64,000 bases of DNA, from contig JAFWEX010000129.1 in NCBI GenBank assembly GCA_017512705.1, positions 1-64,000 of the forward strand. Direction: 5' to 3'. Below, one piece after another: positions 28,448-39,147 of this stretch; the first letter of the stretch is position 1, and every line of letters begins with the position of its first letter. The stretch comes from Paenibacillus sp. (lineage in GTDB: Bacteria > Bacillota > Bacilli > Paenibacillales > Paenibacillaceae). The position numbers and the translations under genes are program-made. Below the pieces are notes generated by a model that did not search any database, was not told where the DNA came from, and saw only the letters and a list, made by a program, of their open reading frames with translations.

Positions 28448-30928
28448 TTAGGAATGAACAACAGAATTACCTTCTTCAAGCAAACGCCAGGGTACGAAGA
28501 AATTGTTTTCCACTTCACTTGCCGGCAGAGGCCGGCTGAAATAATAACCTTGGATTTCCTTGCATTCATTTTGCATCAAAATATCCAGCTGTCCTTTCGT
28601 TTCAATGCCTTCTGCGATCACTTCCATCTGGAGATTCTGTGCCATCGAGATAATGGTTGCCACGATCGCTTGATCGCTATGACTCTCGGTAATATCCGTA
28701 ACAAAGGAACGATCGATCTTCAGTTTGTGGATCGGGAAGTGCTTCAGATAGCTTAGTGAACTGTATCCAGTGCCGAAATCATCCAGACTAATCTTCACAC
28801 CCAGAGCGGAAAGATCGTTCAGAATAGCTGTGGATACCGTTGCATCCATCATCATACTTTCCGTAATTTCCAGTTCCAGATATTTGGCTTCGAGCCCTGT
28901 CTCGCTTAAAGCATTCTGAACTTGCTCCACCAGGTTAGGTTGGTGAAATTGCTGGCTGGATAAGTTCACAGACACCGGTATCCGTGGTCCATCGCTAGCA
29001 TGCCAGGCTTTCATCTGCCTGCAGGCTTCACGAAGCGTCCAGTTGCCAATCTCATAGATCAGCCCCGTCTCCTCGGCCAGCGGAATAAATACATCAGGTG
29101 CTAACAACCCTTTAATGGGATGTTGCCAACGGATCAGAGCTTCAACTCCAATCATCTGGCCATCCTGCGTCCTGATCTGTGGCTGATAATACAGTACCAT
29201 TTCATTCCGTACCAGCGCTTTTCGCAGATAACCTTCCAGCTCAATTCGTTCGTAGAGCTCAGAGTCCAGCTGAGCCGTATAGAACTGGTAGCCGTTCTTG
29301 CCATTTTTCTTCACTTCATACATGGCAGAATCCGCATGTTTAATCAAATCATCCGTTACGTCCCCATGCTCAGGATACATGGCAATACCGATACTGGTTG
29401 TAACGTAAAAGTCATTTTCCTGGAGACGATAAGGTTGCTGGATCGCTTCGACAATCTGTTCTGCAAGTTGAACAATGTGCTTCTCCGTCGCCTGTTCACC
29501 AGTGACTACCATTGTAAACTCGTCCCCGCCCATTCGGGCGAGCGTAACATTAGAAGCCGCTTGTGGATAAGAAGCTTCAATTGTACTTGTAATTCGGCTG
29601 CTAACTTCCTTTAAGAATATATCACCGATGGAATGACCCAATGAGTCGTTAATCATTTTGAAGCGGTCTATGTCCATAACCATCACAGCAAATCGGGCTT
29701 CGTTTTCCTTGCAAATATGTATCGTGTTCGCCAGCACTTCATCCAGCTTGCGCCGATTATACAGCCCTGTAAGTGGATCTTGCAGCGCTTGATGGCGTAT
29801 TTTCTCCTGAGCCTGCGTCTCCTCCGTTATATCTTTAATGAGAATATGACTGCCTACATGAGTTTCGTCTATGATAACTGGAATGACAGCAATACTTAAG
29901 TCAAGGAGTTCATCGCGACCATTTCTCATCTTGGCCATGAATAGCTGCTGCTCCAGTTCCTGATCGTCCCATTTGCAAGCATTATGAATACTCTCACACT
30001 GAGGCTCCATATGCTTAAGAATCTGTTCGACCGGACGGTCAATCACCCTTTTCTCCGTATATCCGGTAATCGTAGTTACAGCTGCGTTGATCCCTTTAAT
30101 GATACCTGCTCTGTCCACAGAGATGATGGCGTCTGAATGATTATGATATAACGCTTGATACCATTGTTCGCTCTCACGAATACGCTGATCCTTCAGGGAC
30201 ATCCGTTGATTAATAAAATTACCAAACAATGTGAGGCCAATCGTCACAAATGAGCCTGCTGTAATCAGATAAGCAAGCATCTCCGGTTCAACTTGTCTGC
30301 TTAAATGGTCAGGAATGATTCGAGCTTGTTGGAAACGGGCCGCCGCCATGCCGGTGTAATGCATACCCACAATGCCCAACCCCATAATGAAACCACTGCC
30401 CATTTTATAGACCCAGCTAAGTTTAGAATCCCGTCTGTTAAAATAAAACATAAGCCACAGCGCCGCAAAGGAAGCCACTGCTGCAACCAGAACCGATAAA
30501 GACACAAGTGCCGGTTTGTATGTTACTGGAATGGACATCGCTTCCATCCCTACATAATGCATAGAGGTAATACCGATCGTCATCAATAGCCCTGCAAGCA
30601 CCAGTCTGGTGATTGTATGGGACTGGCGTCTCGCAAAGTTCAGTGCAACCCCTGATGCGGCAATCGCCAGAAGAACAGACACCATGATTTTATCTGTGGA
30701 ATAAGAAACGTGAATAGGAAGAACAAACGCAAGCATGCCGACAAAGTGCATTGACCATATGCCTAGCCCCATAGAAACTGCCCCGCAAGCAATCCACCAG
30801 TGACGGGCTCTTCCGCTTGTCAGTGATACTCGACCTGCAAGATCAAGTGCTGCATAAGAGGATAACGACGCAATAATATAGGATAAAATAACAAGTTGTA
30901 GATTATAGGTGCCATGTATGTGCTCCAC
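28448..30928 (-). CDS. MHYT-PAS-GGDEF-EAL cyclic-di-GMP protein
   Basis: An 826-residue membrane signalling protein. Residues 1-240 form an MHYT sensor with MHFVGM (60), MHYVGM (123) and MHYTGM (189) in seven helices, proposed to bind metal and sense a gas. A PAS domain follows at about 255-365. The GGDEF domain at about 375-550 has an intact GGDEF at 467-471. The EAL domain at about 560-815 has VEALIRW (EAL at 596-598). Both catalytic motifs look intact, so it could make or break cyclic-di-GMP. The start is GTG at 30928 behind AAAGGA. Single gene with a terminator. Confidence 0.95.
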   Translation of the reverse strand: MEHIHGTYNLQLVILSYIIASLSSYAALDLAGRVSLTSGRARHWWIACGAVSMGLGIWSMHFVGMLAFVLPIHVSYSTDKIMVSVLLAIAASGVALNFARRQSHTITRLVLAGLLMTIGITSMHYVGMEAMSIPVTYKPALVSLSVLVAAVASFAALWLMFYFNRRDSKLSWVYKMGSGFIMGLGIVGMHYTGMAAARFQQARIIPDHLSRQVEPEMLAYLITAGSFVTIGLTLFGNFINQRMSLKDQRIRESEQWYQALYHNHSDAIISVDRAGIIKGINAAVTTITGYTEKRVIDRPVEQILKHMEPQCESIHNACKWDDQELEQQLFMAKMRNGRDELLDLSIAVIPVIIDETHVGSHILIKDITEETQAQEKIRHQALQDPLTGLYNRRKLDEVLANTIHICKENEARFAVMVMDIDRFKMINDSLGHSIGDIFLKEVSSRITSTIEASYPQAASNVTLARMGGDEFTMVVTGEQATEKHIVQLAEQIVEAIQQPYRLQENDFYVTTSIGIAMYPEHGDVTDDLIKHADSAMYEVKKNGKNGYQFYTAQLDSELYERIELEGYLRKALVRNEMVLYYQPQIRTQDGQMIGVEALIRWQHPIKGLLAPDVFIPLAEETGLIYEIGNWTLREACRQMKAWHASDGPRIPVSVNLSSQQFHQPNLVEQVQNALSETGLEAKYLELEITESMMMDATVSTAILNDLSALGVKISLDDFGTGYSSLSYLKHFPIHKLKIDRSFVTDITESHSDQAIVATIISMAQNLQMEVIAEGIETKGQLDILMQNECKEIQGYYFSRPLPASEVENNFFVPWRLLEEGNSVVHS

Positions 30929-30985
30929 TCACTCTGTCCTTTCAGCCGGGAGATCTCATATGTATGTTGAAAAATATTAAAAAGA

Positions 30986-31020
30986 AGCGAGCGCACTGTC
31001 TGGATGACAGGCACTCGCTC
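30986..31020 (-). terminator. Probable terminator of the xylanase gene
   Basis: Imperfect stem GCGAGTGCCTGTC / GACAGTGCGCTCGC with a T-rich minus-strand tail. It lies about 200 bases past the xylanase stop. I see no gene between them. Confidence 0.6.
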
Positions 31021-31222
31021 CGTATCATTTGACTTCGAGATTAGCGACTCAGTCATAAACCGTTTGGCATACATTTGAAACCCGCATATAATCGATGTAT
31101 ATAGTCTAAACGTCCCAGCTGCGAAAATCAACACTTATTTCCAGAAGCATAACTCAGCTATACCTGGCTCACTCCGCTGCTACTCTTCATCATATTACTG
31201 ATTCAGAGTTCTATCAGTAGAC

Positions 31223-34200
31223 CTATTTTTTTACCAGAAACAGGCTACCAAATCCGGACGTGTCGCGGTACGAATTGCCTGAAGGATCACTCCACATGAA
31301 GACACTGCTTCGTTTGCCATCCCCCGCACCGTCATCATTCACCTGAAGATCGAAACCAATCCATCTGCTCTGCTTGGAGTTCACATTCTCAAGTGGAATG
31401 GCAGCCTCAATTATATACCCATCTTTGGTCAGAAGGGCCGTCGATTTGAACTGCTCTTTGCGGGCGTTACCTCCAAAAGAAGCTTCATTGTCGAAATTAA
31501 TTCGGTACTGCGCATCATCATCCTCATAGTTACTCGTCTGATTTTTGTTCAGATCAATGAATAACTCAATGGAGTCTTGTTCATGGGCATTAGCGCTTTT
31601 TTTACTGAGCAGAGGATCATTGACTTTGGCGAGCACGTAGAGATACTTTTCATCCCAAAGCAGCTTCGCCTTAGCCTTGGCACCGGAATTGCCCACAACG
31701 GTTACATCCGTTGTGATGGATGCAGCTTTTTTCCATAGCTTATCTTCCTTGCCATCAACCACAGGAGTTCCGTACGTGACTTTAACTTGTTTCAACTCAG
31801 GGCCTAACTTGAGCTTGCCTCGACTTTCTTTCTTCTGTGGCTGCTCATTATTTGTATCGTTCCAGACAATAATCGAGGATTTACCATCAGCCTGTTTATC
31901 CGTAATACGGAAATCCAGAGATAACACGTTACCTTCTTTCAGGTCTTCTAATGGTAGCGAAGCATACACAATATATCCCGATTTATTCTCTTTAACCTGG
32001 TAGAGCTTTTGGTCTTTGCCTTTGCTACCATCCCGATTAAAGAGATATTGCCCATCTTTCGGTGTACTGTTTTTCTTGCTGGCTGTCAGATCTTCGGAAC
32101 TTACAAAGACCTCGACCTGATCACCTTTAAAGCGTGTAGCATCTTTTACTTCAATACGCAGATTTAGTTTTTTTCCATCCCATAACATCTTCACTTCGCC
32201 TGTCGTGCCTGAAGTACCTTCAATGACATGAGAGAATGTCTGCGACTTAACTGCTCCCCAGAGGTTATCCTCCTGTCCTTTGCGGTCAGGCAAGGACACC
32301 TTCGACTGGGCGGCGGTCCATTCATTTCGATATACAGGCAGCGATGCCGGATCTACTAATGCCCAATAGGCCGGTTTGGCCTTCAGTTTACGGTCAAACA
32401 GCAACGGTGCATCCTTTCTGCCTTTGACAGGAAAGTCATCGAGCCATGTGCCGTCATCCGCAAGTCCCCATAACGTCACACTGTCCATGACACCTCGATC
32501 ATCGAATTCCTTGAACAGATCAAACAACGCACGGTAACGATAAGCCTGCTCCAGCATCATCTCTTTCGTTACAGGTTTCTCCTGCTCAGAGTTACCGGAG
32601 TAAATCGACATATCCAGCTCTGTCACTTGAATGTGAACACCAAGAGCAACAGCGCGGTTGAATGCTTCACGAATCTGTTTTACATCTGGTCCATACATGG
32701 ACACGTGCATCTGAAAACCGATCGCATCAATCGGTGTTCCCTTAGCCAGAAGCTTCTCTACAAGCTTGACCATATCGTTCATCTTGCTGACGCTGCCTTC
32801 AATACCATAATCATTGATCACCAGTACTGCGTCAGGATCAGCCTCACGTGCATAACGGAAAGCCAGTTCAATATAGTCACTGTCATCTCCATCGCCGTCT
32901 ACATCACCAATGATATCTCTCCATTTGGAGCCGCTCGCCTGATTTCGCAGACCGCCACCGTCAGAGATAACTTCATTGACAACGTCCCACGTATGCACTT
33001 TGCCTTTATACCGACTTACAATTGTTTGAATGTGTGTTTTCATTCGTTGCAGCAGTTGCTCCCGTGTAGCTGGCTTCGATGAATCATTTGGATCGGTGAA
33101 AAACCAGTCCGGCACTTGACTGTGCCAGAGCAGCGTATGGCCTCTAATCTCCATATTGTTCGCTGCAGCAAAGTTGACGAGTCGATCCGCCTCCGACCAG
33201 ACGAAATTGCCTTCTGTTGGCTGCATCGCATCCATTTTCATGAAGTTGCCTGCTGTAATACTTTTAAAATGTTTCTTAAGTAGATCAGAATGCGGGTCCT
33301 GTTCGTTCAGAGCTGTCTGATCAATAGCTGCCCCAAGAGCATAGGATGTACCCAGCGTTTTGCCCAAATCCGGTATATCCTTCTCAATTCCGATCGCTTC
33401 TGTCGCTGTAATCTGCACATCATCCATGTAGAAAGGAATCGTGTCCGTCTCCGTCACTTCGGAAGACTGCTTCCATGGTGTCTCGGCGTATATACGAAAT
33501 CCGCTTACGCCTGTACTCTCAGCAGGTACAATGATATCTGCTTCGATCTTCTTCCATTGCCCCTTGTTCAGTGTCGTAGAAGCAAAGGTCGCATATTCAA
33601 GCTTGGCTGCGTCACCGTTAAACTCCTTTTCCACAGAGCCATTAATAACCTGTGTTGCAGGCCCTTCGTCATACATTGCCCAGAAGGAGACATGGACGGT
33701 ACTTCCTTTTTGCAGGTACGGCAACACTTCTACCAACGGCCCATGGTATGTCTCCGTCCGAGAGGAGGTTTTCAAACTGCGATTACTATCATGTCCAATC
33801 CCGCTGACAACCTCCAGCTTTTCCGTACCACGAGCACGCCAGTTTCCAAGGTTTCCATCTTCAAAATCCGCCTTGAACAAGGCTTGGCCCGGTTCTCCTG
33901 GTACACCCGGATTCTCTGGTGCAGGTTTAATAAGCCGGATCTGGAACTCATCTAGCAAATAAGCAGCCGTTGCATCTGTGCTCTCCAGATACAGCTGTAG
34001 GCCACTCCCTTGATCGTAGCTGTATTCCCCTTGCAACTTCACACATTGCTGATCGGTTACTTGTACGGCTGCGTTAACTTGGTCATATTGCGTATTCCCG
34101 TTGCCATCACGGCGTTCCACCGTGAATTTCAGATTCGCCGGCGCTGAACCCGCAACCAGTTTCACATAACCGGAGATTTCAACAACCGCATTCTTGTGAA

Positions 34201-34477
34201 CCACATCCGTCAATGGCAACGAAGGTCCGTTCCAAGCTTCCGTACGACCTGTCGTTTGCAGGGCACGTTTACCTTGATATCCTTGATCTCCAGTCGATTC
34301 CACTGTGACTGCGCCACGGGCAGTCCAACCTTGGGTCGTGCCATCCTCGAACGAATGAGACAATAGAATATCCCCTGTATTAGCTGCGCTAGCCTTCCAT
34401 TCCCTTGCTCCGATACTTGGTAACAAGCTGAAGATCAGCACAGTCGCCAAGCATAACCTCAACCATCTTCCCCGCAC
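31223..34477 (-). CDS. Secreted modular endo-1,4-beta-xylanase, CBM22-CBM22-GH10-CBM9-CBM9
   Basis: Exported enzyme that cuts xylan chains. Numbered from the upstream ATG at 34483: signal peptide (about 1-34), two CBM22-like modules (about 37-185 and 202-360), a GH10 domain (about 370-712) with acid/base Glu504 in WDVVNEV and nucleophile Glu622 in QVTELDMS, then two CBM9-like modules (about 720-895 and 900-1086). There are no SLH repeats, so it is probably free rather than wall-anchored. That ATG is only one base from AAGGAGG, so I prefer the GTG two codons later at 34477. A cre-like site upstream suggests carbon catabolite control. Confidence 0.95.
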   Translation of the reverse strand: MRGRWLRLCLATVLIFSLLPSIGAREWKASAANTGDILLSHSFEDGTTQGWTARGAVTVESTGDQGYQGKRALQTTGRTEAWNGPSLPLTDVVHKNAVVEISGYVKLVAGSAPANLKFTVERRDGNGNTQYDQVNAAVQVTDQQCVKLQGEYSYDQGSGLQLYLESTDATAAYLLDEFQIRLIKPAPENPGVPGEPGQALFKADFEDGNLGNWRARGTEKLEVVSGIGHDSNRSLKTSSRTETYHGPLVEVLPYLQKGSTVHVSFWAMYDEGPATQVINGSVEKEFNGDAAKLEYATFASTTLNKGQWKKIEADIIVPAESTGVSGFRIYAETPWKQSSEVTETDTIPFYMDDVQITATEAIGIEKDIPDLGKTLGTSYALGAAIDQTALNEQDPHSDLLKKHFKSITAGNFMKMDAMQPTEGNFVWSEADRLVNFAAANNMEIRGHTLLWHSQVPDWFFTDPNDSSKPATREQLLQRMKTHIQTIVSRYKGKVHTWDVVNEVISDGGGLRNQASGSKWRDIIGDVDGDGDDSDYIELAFRYAREADPDAVLVINDYGIEGSVSKMNDMVKLVEKLLAKGTPIDAIGFQMHVSMYGPDVKQIREAFNRAVALGVHIQVTELDMSIYSGNSEQEKPVTKEMMLEQAYRYRALFDLFKEFDDRGVMDSVTLWGLADDGTWLDDFPVKGRKDAPLLFDRKLKAKPAYWALVDPASLPVYRNEWTAAQSKVSLPDRKGQEDNLWGAVKSQTFSHVIEGTSGTTGEVKMLWDGKKLNLRIEVKDATRFKGDQVEVFVSSEDLTASKKNSTPKDGQYLFNRDGSKGKDQKLYQVKENKSGYIVYASLPLEDLKEGNVLSLDFRITDKQADGKSSIIVWNDTNNEQPQKKESRGKLKLGPELKQVKVTYGTPVVDGKEDKLWKKAASITTDVTVVGNSGAKAKAKLLWDEKYLYVLAKVNDPLLSKKSANAHEQDSIELFIDLNKNQTSNYEDDDAQYRINFDNEASFGGNARKEQFKSTALLTKDGYIIEAAIPLENVNSKQSRWIGFDLQVNDDGAGDGKRSSVFMWSDPSGNSYRDTSGFGSLFLVKK

Positions 34478-34695
34478 ATCCATTCCTCCTTATGAATTTG
34501 ATCATCCATCCTGTAACGCGGTCAAACAACAGGCATTTCACGACACACTTCTGCATGCATGGATTTCCTCTGCTGGTCTGTTCACAGGCGACAGCTTAAG
34601 CTGCTGCACGGATGGGATCAGGAACATACAATGCACGGTCCATAACCTCCTCAAGTGAGCCTGATAGTGCCCTGGAGAACCTGCTTTCTATTTAA

Positions 34696-34709
34696 AGTAA
34701 GCGGTTACA
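34696..34709 (-). promoter_or_regulatory. Catabolite-responsive element (cre) candidate upstream of the xylanase
   Basis: Minus strand TGTAACCGCTTACT matches TGWNANCGNTNWCA at all but the last base. It lies about 220 bases before the xylanase start, probably near its promoter. The rest of the 34478-34860 gap shows no gene. Confidence 0.55.
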
Positions 34710-34853
34710 TGATTAAATTTATGTCATTGCCTCTTTTATTGTAAATATGGAAATTTAGTGTTTACCCCCCTCTTTTTATACTTATAATCCCATAGTCTAT
34801 ACTGTCCTCATGGTTGCTGCATCACTTTATCATCATATCTCGTATATAAAAAA

Positions 34854-34872
34854 GCACAGCCTAAGGCTGTGC
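34854..34872 (-). terminator. Terminator overlapping the stop codon of a LacI-family gene
   Basis: Perfect 8-bp stem GCACAGCC / GGCTGTGC with a three-base loop, T-run on the minus strand. The gene's TAG (34861-34863) lies at the loop, so the last codons form one arm. Confidence 0.85.
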
Positions 34873-35892
34873 AGATGTTTCTGGATATGCTTCATTCACT
34901 GGCGCTGTCGTCTGGCGAATAATTAAATTCGCAGGTTCCGTCAGGACAGGAGGGGTGTAGGATGGATTTTCAATCATCGCGATCAGATATTCAATAGCTC
35001 GAATGCCGATCGTGTAGATATTCTGATTCACCGTTGTTAATCCGGGCTTAAACACTTCAGCATAATACGTATTGTCAAAGCCGACGACGGAAATATCCTC
35101 CGGCACACTGAACCCATGCTTTTCAATCTCATGAATTGCTCCAAAAGCAGACATATCAGAGGCACAAATGACGCCTGTAGGCTGTTCCTGAAGTGCCAGT
35201 AATCGCCGAGCTGCCTTGGCGCCACCATCAAATGAATAGTCACAGACTTCCAGATATATCGTTGCATAAGGAATACCACATAAACGAAGCCCTTCCTTAT
35301 ATCCGTCTAAGCGAAGATTGGCTACAGCAGGTCCTAGCGTACCTGAGATATAGGCAATCTTGCGATGCCCAAGCTCATGAAGATGCTTAACCGCCATAGC
35401 AATCCCATTCACGTTGTCTGTCGTAATGTAGCCCGCGCGTTTACCAAATAAGTCTGTGTCGATGAACATGGTCGGAATCTCTGCAGTGACCAGTTCCTGA
35501 ATGCTTTTATTTTCACGGCCCTCACCGAAAACGACAACGCCATCGACGTTGCGACTACGGCAGTGCTTAATGAATGAATATGTAGGGTCATCAAACCGAG
35601 TTGATAATCGAACCAGATCATAGCCGCTGTTTTCTAATGCTGTTTTGATGCCTTCAAGTAATTCGGATACAAATGGGTTAGTAAATGGAACCGTTAGCAG
35701 TACACCCACTGTCCAAGAACGGCGTTTAACCAGTCCACGTGCGACCACATTCGGTTGATATTTTAATAGTTCAATGGCTAAGTTCACTTTTTTTCGTGTT
35801 TTTTCACTAACATCAGGATAGTCATTCAATACTTTGGAAACGGTTGCAACGGAAACTCCCGCCTCTTTGGCCACATCATGGATAGAAGCCAT
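34861..35892 (-). CDS. LacI-family transcription regulator (next to the xylanase gene)
   Basis: A 343-residue repressor with an N-terminal helix-turn-helix (IHDVAKEAGVSVATVSKVLN, residues 4-23) and hinge helix, then a periplasmic-binding-protein-like sensor domain (about 60-335). It is followed by the xylanase gene in the same direction but with a terminator and a promoter region between, so control of the xylanase is possible but not shown. The ligand is probably a sugar, as is general in this family. Confidence 0.92.
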   Translation of the reverse strand: MASIHDVAKEAGVSVATVSKVLNDYPDVSEKTRKKVNLAIELLKYQPNVVARGLVKRRSWTVGVLLTVPFTNPFVSELLEGIKTALENSGYDLVRLSTRFDDPTYSFIKHCRSRNVDGVVVFGEGRENKSIQELVTAEIPTMFIDTDLFGKRAGYITTDNVNGIAMAVKHLHELGHRKIAYISGTLGPAVANLRLDGYKEGLRLCGIPYATIYLEVCDYSFDGGAKAARRLLALQEQPTGVICASDMSAFGAIHEIEKHGFSVPEDISVVGFDNTYYAEVFKPGLTTVNQNIYTIGIRAIEYLIAMIENPSYTPPVLTEPANLIIRQTTAPVNEAYPETSAQP

Positions 35893-36030
35893 CTAATCAC
35901 CTCGACCTCTTTTCAAATCTCCTGGCTCCGGCTATATGATCTATAACATCGGCAGGTTTGTCTACCCATTATAGCTTATTATCGCCCAAAACGGTATGAA
36001 AGGTTCCATGCGTAACCGAGGTTTATGATG

Positions 36031-37032
36031 CTAATTTTCCAATTTTCTCAAGTCTGTTGCAAGTCTCTCCATGGCTGTGGCAAAAACCTCAAGCTCTGAT
36101 GAACGTGACGCCTGGCTCCGTGCTCCGATCGATGTACGATCAGACTCCTGCTGCACTTTCTTTAATTTTGTCATAATCTGATCCAGATTGGATTGGATAG
36201 TTCCTTGTGCATCTTTGGAGCTCGCTGCCAGCTTGCGCACTTCGCTCGCAACCACTTCGAATCCGCGTCCAAACTCTCCGGCATGCGCTGCCTCTATTGC
36301 AGCGTTCAAACCGACTAAGTGACTTTGATCGGATATTTCACGGATCAGCTCGCCCATCTTTTCAATCTGCTGCATCTCACCAGTCAATTCCTCCAGTAAC
36401 TCATGGGCTTGATCCTGGGAAGCAACCGTTTCCTTCGCTACAGCGGAGATGGACATTGCATTTTGGTTTAACACTGTAATCATGCCCGTGAGCTCCTGAG
36501 TAATCTGCGTAATGGCTTGCAGGGTATGGTCCTGATCCGCAGTAAGCTGCTGTAACTGTTCTTTTTCTTTCTTTTCGTATGCTTCCAGAACCAGTTGTGA
36601 GTCCAGATTGAACATTTTGCTCAGTGCATGGATGACGAGATGCCATGACTCCGGGATAAGCCGCTGAAATACGTTGGTGGCTATATCCAGGTAGGCCATG
36701 TAGGCGCCTAAATAATAGTTGCTCGTCAGTCCAATGCGTGAGTGAACGAGTCCGATTGTGATACGTTGTTCGATATATGCATCATCTACATTGCCATCTG
36801 TCATGGATAACCAGTACATCCGCTGCGTTTCCTTCAATCGGTCAATATTGGAGAATCGGGCGATCAACTCCATCAATTCTGGATACTTCCCGATATGTTT
36901 ATAAAAGTGATCAACCACTTCGTCAACAACCCTCTCGAAAACAGGGCGATGTTCAGCAAGCAGTTTAAAATCTTGTTCCGTTAGTCCTACATAATCCAGT
37001 TGTTTCTGTCTTTCTACTGAAATGTTACCCAT
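36031..37032 (-). CDS. Globin-coupled chemotaxis sensor (HemAT-like)
   Basis: Soluble oxygen-sensing chemoreceptor. Residues 1-175 form a sensor globin with the proximal histidine in [19 protein letters not shown]. Residues 180-333 form a shortened methyl-accepting signalling domain with the conserved hairpin tip ([30 protein letters not shown], seen in two pieces). No membrane segment. It is shorter than B. subtilis HemAT (432 residues), mainly in the signalling domain, so coupling to CheA may differ. The GAGGAG site is about 15 bases before the ATG, an unusually long gap. Confidence 0.92.
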   Translation of the reverse strand: MGNISVERQKQLDYVGLTEQDFKLLAEHRPVFERVVDEVVDHFYKHIGKYPELMELIARFSNIDRLKETQRMYWLSMTDGNVDDAYIEQRITIGLVHSRIGLTSNYYLGAYMAYLDIATNVFQRLIPESWHLVIHALSKMFNLDSQLVLEAYEKKEKEQLQQLTADQDHTLQAITQITQELTGMITVLNQNAMSISAVAKETVASQDQAHELLEELTGEMQQIEKMGELIREISDQSHLVGLNAAIEAAHAGEFGRGFEVVASEVRKLAASSKDAQGTIQSNLDQIMTKLKKVQQESDRTSIGARSQASRSSELEVFATAMERLATDLRKLEN

Positions 37033-37182
37033 ATCAGATCAATTCAGCTCCTCAAAAAAGTTCTTTCTTAATTAATAAGATTTAATTGATTATAGACTAA
37101 ACTACCTAAACAAACATATATCTTAAGAACTATTTAATGTGAAAATCGTTATATTTATGTAATAGAGTTTCTGAAAATAAAA

Positions 37183-37231
37183 AGGTCCTGAATTGGTTGC
37201 GAAGGAGCCTCACAACAAATGTTCAGGACCT
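37183..37231 (-). terminator. Terminator of prkA
   Basis: 10-bp stem AGGTCCTGAA / TTCAGGACCT with T-rich minus-strand tail, about 20 bases past the restored prkA stop at 37253. Confidence 0.85.
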
Positions 37232-37252
37232 AATTCGAAATGGTGCCGCCAT

Positions 37253-39147
37253 TTAGCGGTTGAGCAAACTACCCACGTATCTTAACAATTCATTAGCGCT
37301 AGCAGCCGTATATCCATGTTCTTCAATAAGACGTTTGATCACTTCGTTCATCCGCTTCAACTGTGCAGCATCTGGCGTTTTTGTAGAAGTCGTTATTTTA
37401 ACAATATCCTTAAGGTCAGCAAACAGTTTCTTTTCAATAGCTTCTCGCAGCCGATCATGACTGCTATATTCGAACTTGCGCTCCTGCGGGAGTATGCCGA
37501 AATCCGAATTAGAATCTCTTCCCTGAATGCTTTTTTCGCATTCTCAGAGATGCCGATCTGCTCTTCAATAGAGCGCATCAACCTCTCATCCGGGTCCATC
37601 TCTTCATCTGTGAGTGGATCACGGATTTTGGACCAATTGCAGAAGGCTTCGATGTTATCCAGATAATTCTCAAACAATGTTTTGGCAGACTCTTCGAACG
37701 AGTATACAAAGGCCTTCTGCACTTCTTTTTTCGCAAGCTCATCATACTCTTTGCGTGCCAGTGCGATAAAATTCAAATACCGCTCGCGTTCTTCCTTCGT
37801 TATGGAAGCGTGCTGGTCCAGTCCATCCTTGATTGCACGCAGGATATCCAGCGCGTTAATGCATTGAAGATTCTGCTTAATCAAAGCACTGGATATCCGG
37901 TTAATGACGTACCGTGGATCAATACCAGACATGCCCTCGTCCAAATATTCATTTTGCATTTCACGCAGATCAGCTTCCTTGTAACCTTCGACCTCTTGCC
38001 CGTCGTACATCCGCATTTTTTTTACCAGATCCATGCCCTGTTTCTTGGTTTCTTTCAAGCGGGTGAGTATAGAAAAGATTGCAGCCGTTCGTAACGCATG
38101 CGGTGCAATATGCACATGTTTCATATCACTTTGCTGAATTAGCTTGGCGTAGATTTTCTCTTCTTCTGACACCTTCAGGTTATATGGAATCGGCATGACG
38201 ATCATCCGTGACTGCAGAGCCTCATTTTTCTTGTTAGAAATAAAGGACTTATATTCAGACTCGTTCGTGTGAGCCACAATCATCTCATCCGCACTGATCA
38301 ACGCGAACCGACCAGCCTTAAAGTTCCCTTCCTGCGTCAGGGAAAGCAGATTCCACAGAAACTTCTCATCACATTTCAACATCTCCTGAAACTCCATCAG
38401 ACCACGGTTCGCCTTATTCAGTTCCCCGTCAAAACGATATGCTCGCGGATCCGATTCCGATCCAAATTCGGTAATGGTGGAGAAGTCAATACTGCCTGTA
38501 AGGTCCGCGATATCTTGGGATTTCGGATCTGAAGGACTAAACGTACCGATACCGACCCGATTATCTTCCGAGATAATAACCCGTTCCACCCGGACCTTGC
38601 TGATATCACCACCATATTCAGTGCGAAGTCGCATCTGGCACGATGGGCACAGGTTGCCCTCGATCCGCACACCAATCTCTTTTTCGACATCAGGCCGAAG
38701 TTCAAGCGGAATGAGATGCAGTGGCTCTTCATGCATCGGGCATCCTTCTATAGCGTAGACTGCTCCTTTTTCTGTACGTGAAAATTGTTCCAGCCCCCGC
38801 TTCAGCAACGTCACCAGTGTCGATTTCCCTCCACTGACCGGTCCCATCAGTAGCAAAATCCGCTTACGTACATCCAGACGGCGTGCTGCCGAATGAAAAT
38901 ATTCCTCCACCAGCTTCTCAATGGAACGATCCAGTCCAAAGATTTCCTGCTCAAAAAATTTGTAGCGCTTGTGCCCTCCGACCTCTTCTACCCCAAATGA
39001 TTCAATCATCTGATATACTCGTGCGTGAGCCGTCATCGCAGGAGTCGGGTCCTCTCTCAGCAGTGCAATATAATCTTCAAATGTTCCGTTCCATGACAAA
39101 CGGTCACTCTCTGCCCGATATTCCGCAACGCGTTCAAAAATATTCAT
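37253..39147 (-). pseudogene. prkA: PrkA serine protein kinase/AAA+ ATPase, frameshifted near the C-terminus
   Basis: ATG at 39147 follows GGAGGT. The frame encodes a PrkA N-terminus, Walker A GPVSGGKST, and the PrkA core up to ILIRISAYSRR. It then shifts near 37480-37486 into unrelated residues and stops at 37393. The next frame continues with KFEYSSHDRLREAIEKKLF, the TTSTKTPD region and LLRYVGSLLNR, ending at TAA 37253. Adding one G to the GG of CGCAGGAGCGC restores a 631-residue protein, the length of B. subtilis PrkA. PrkA works with YhbH and SpoVR in sporulation. The indel could be real or a sequencing error. The intact frame alone (37393-39147) would lose the last 60 or so residues. Confidence 0.9.
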
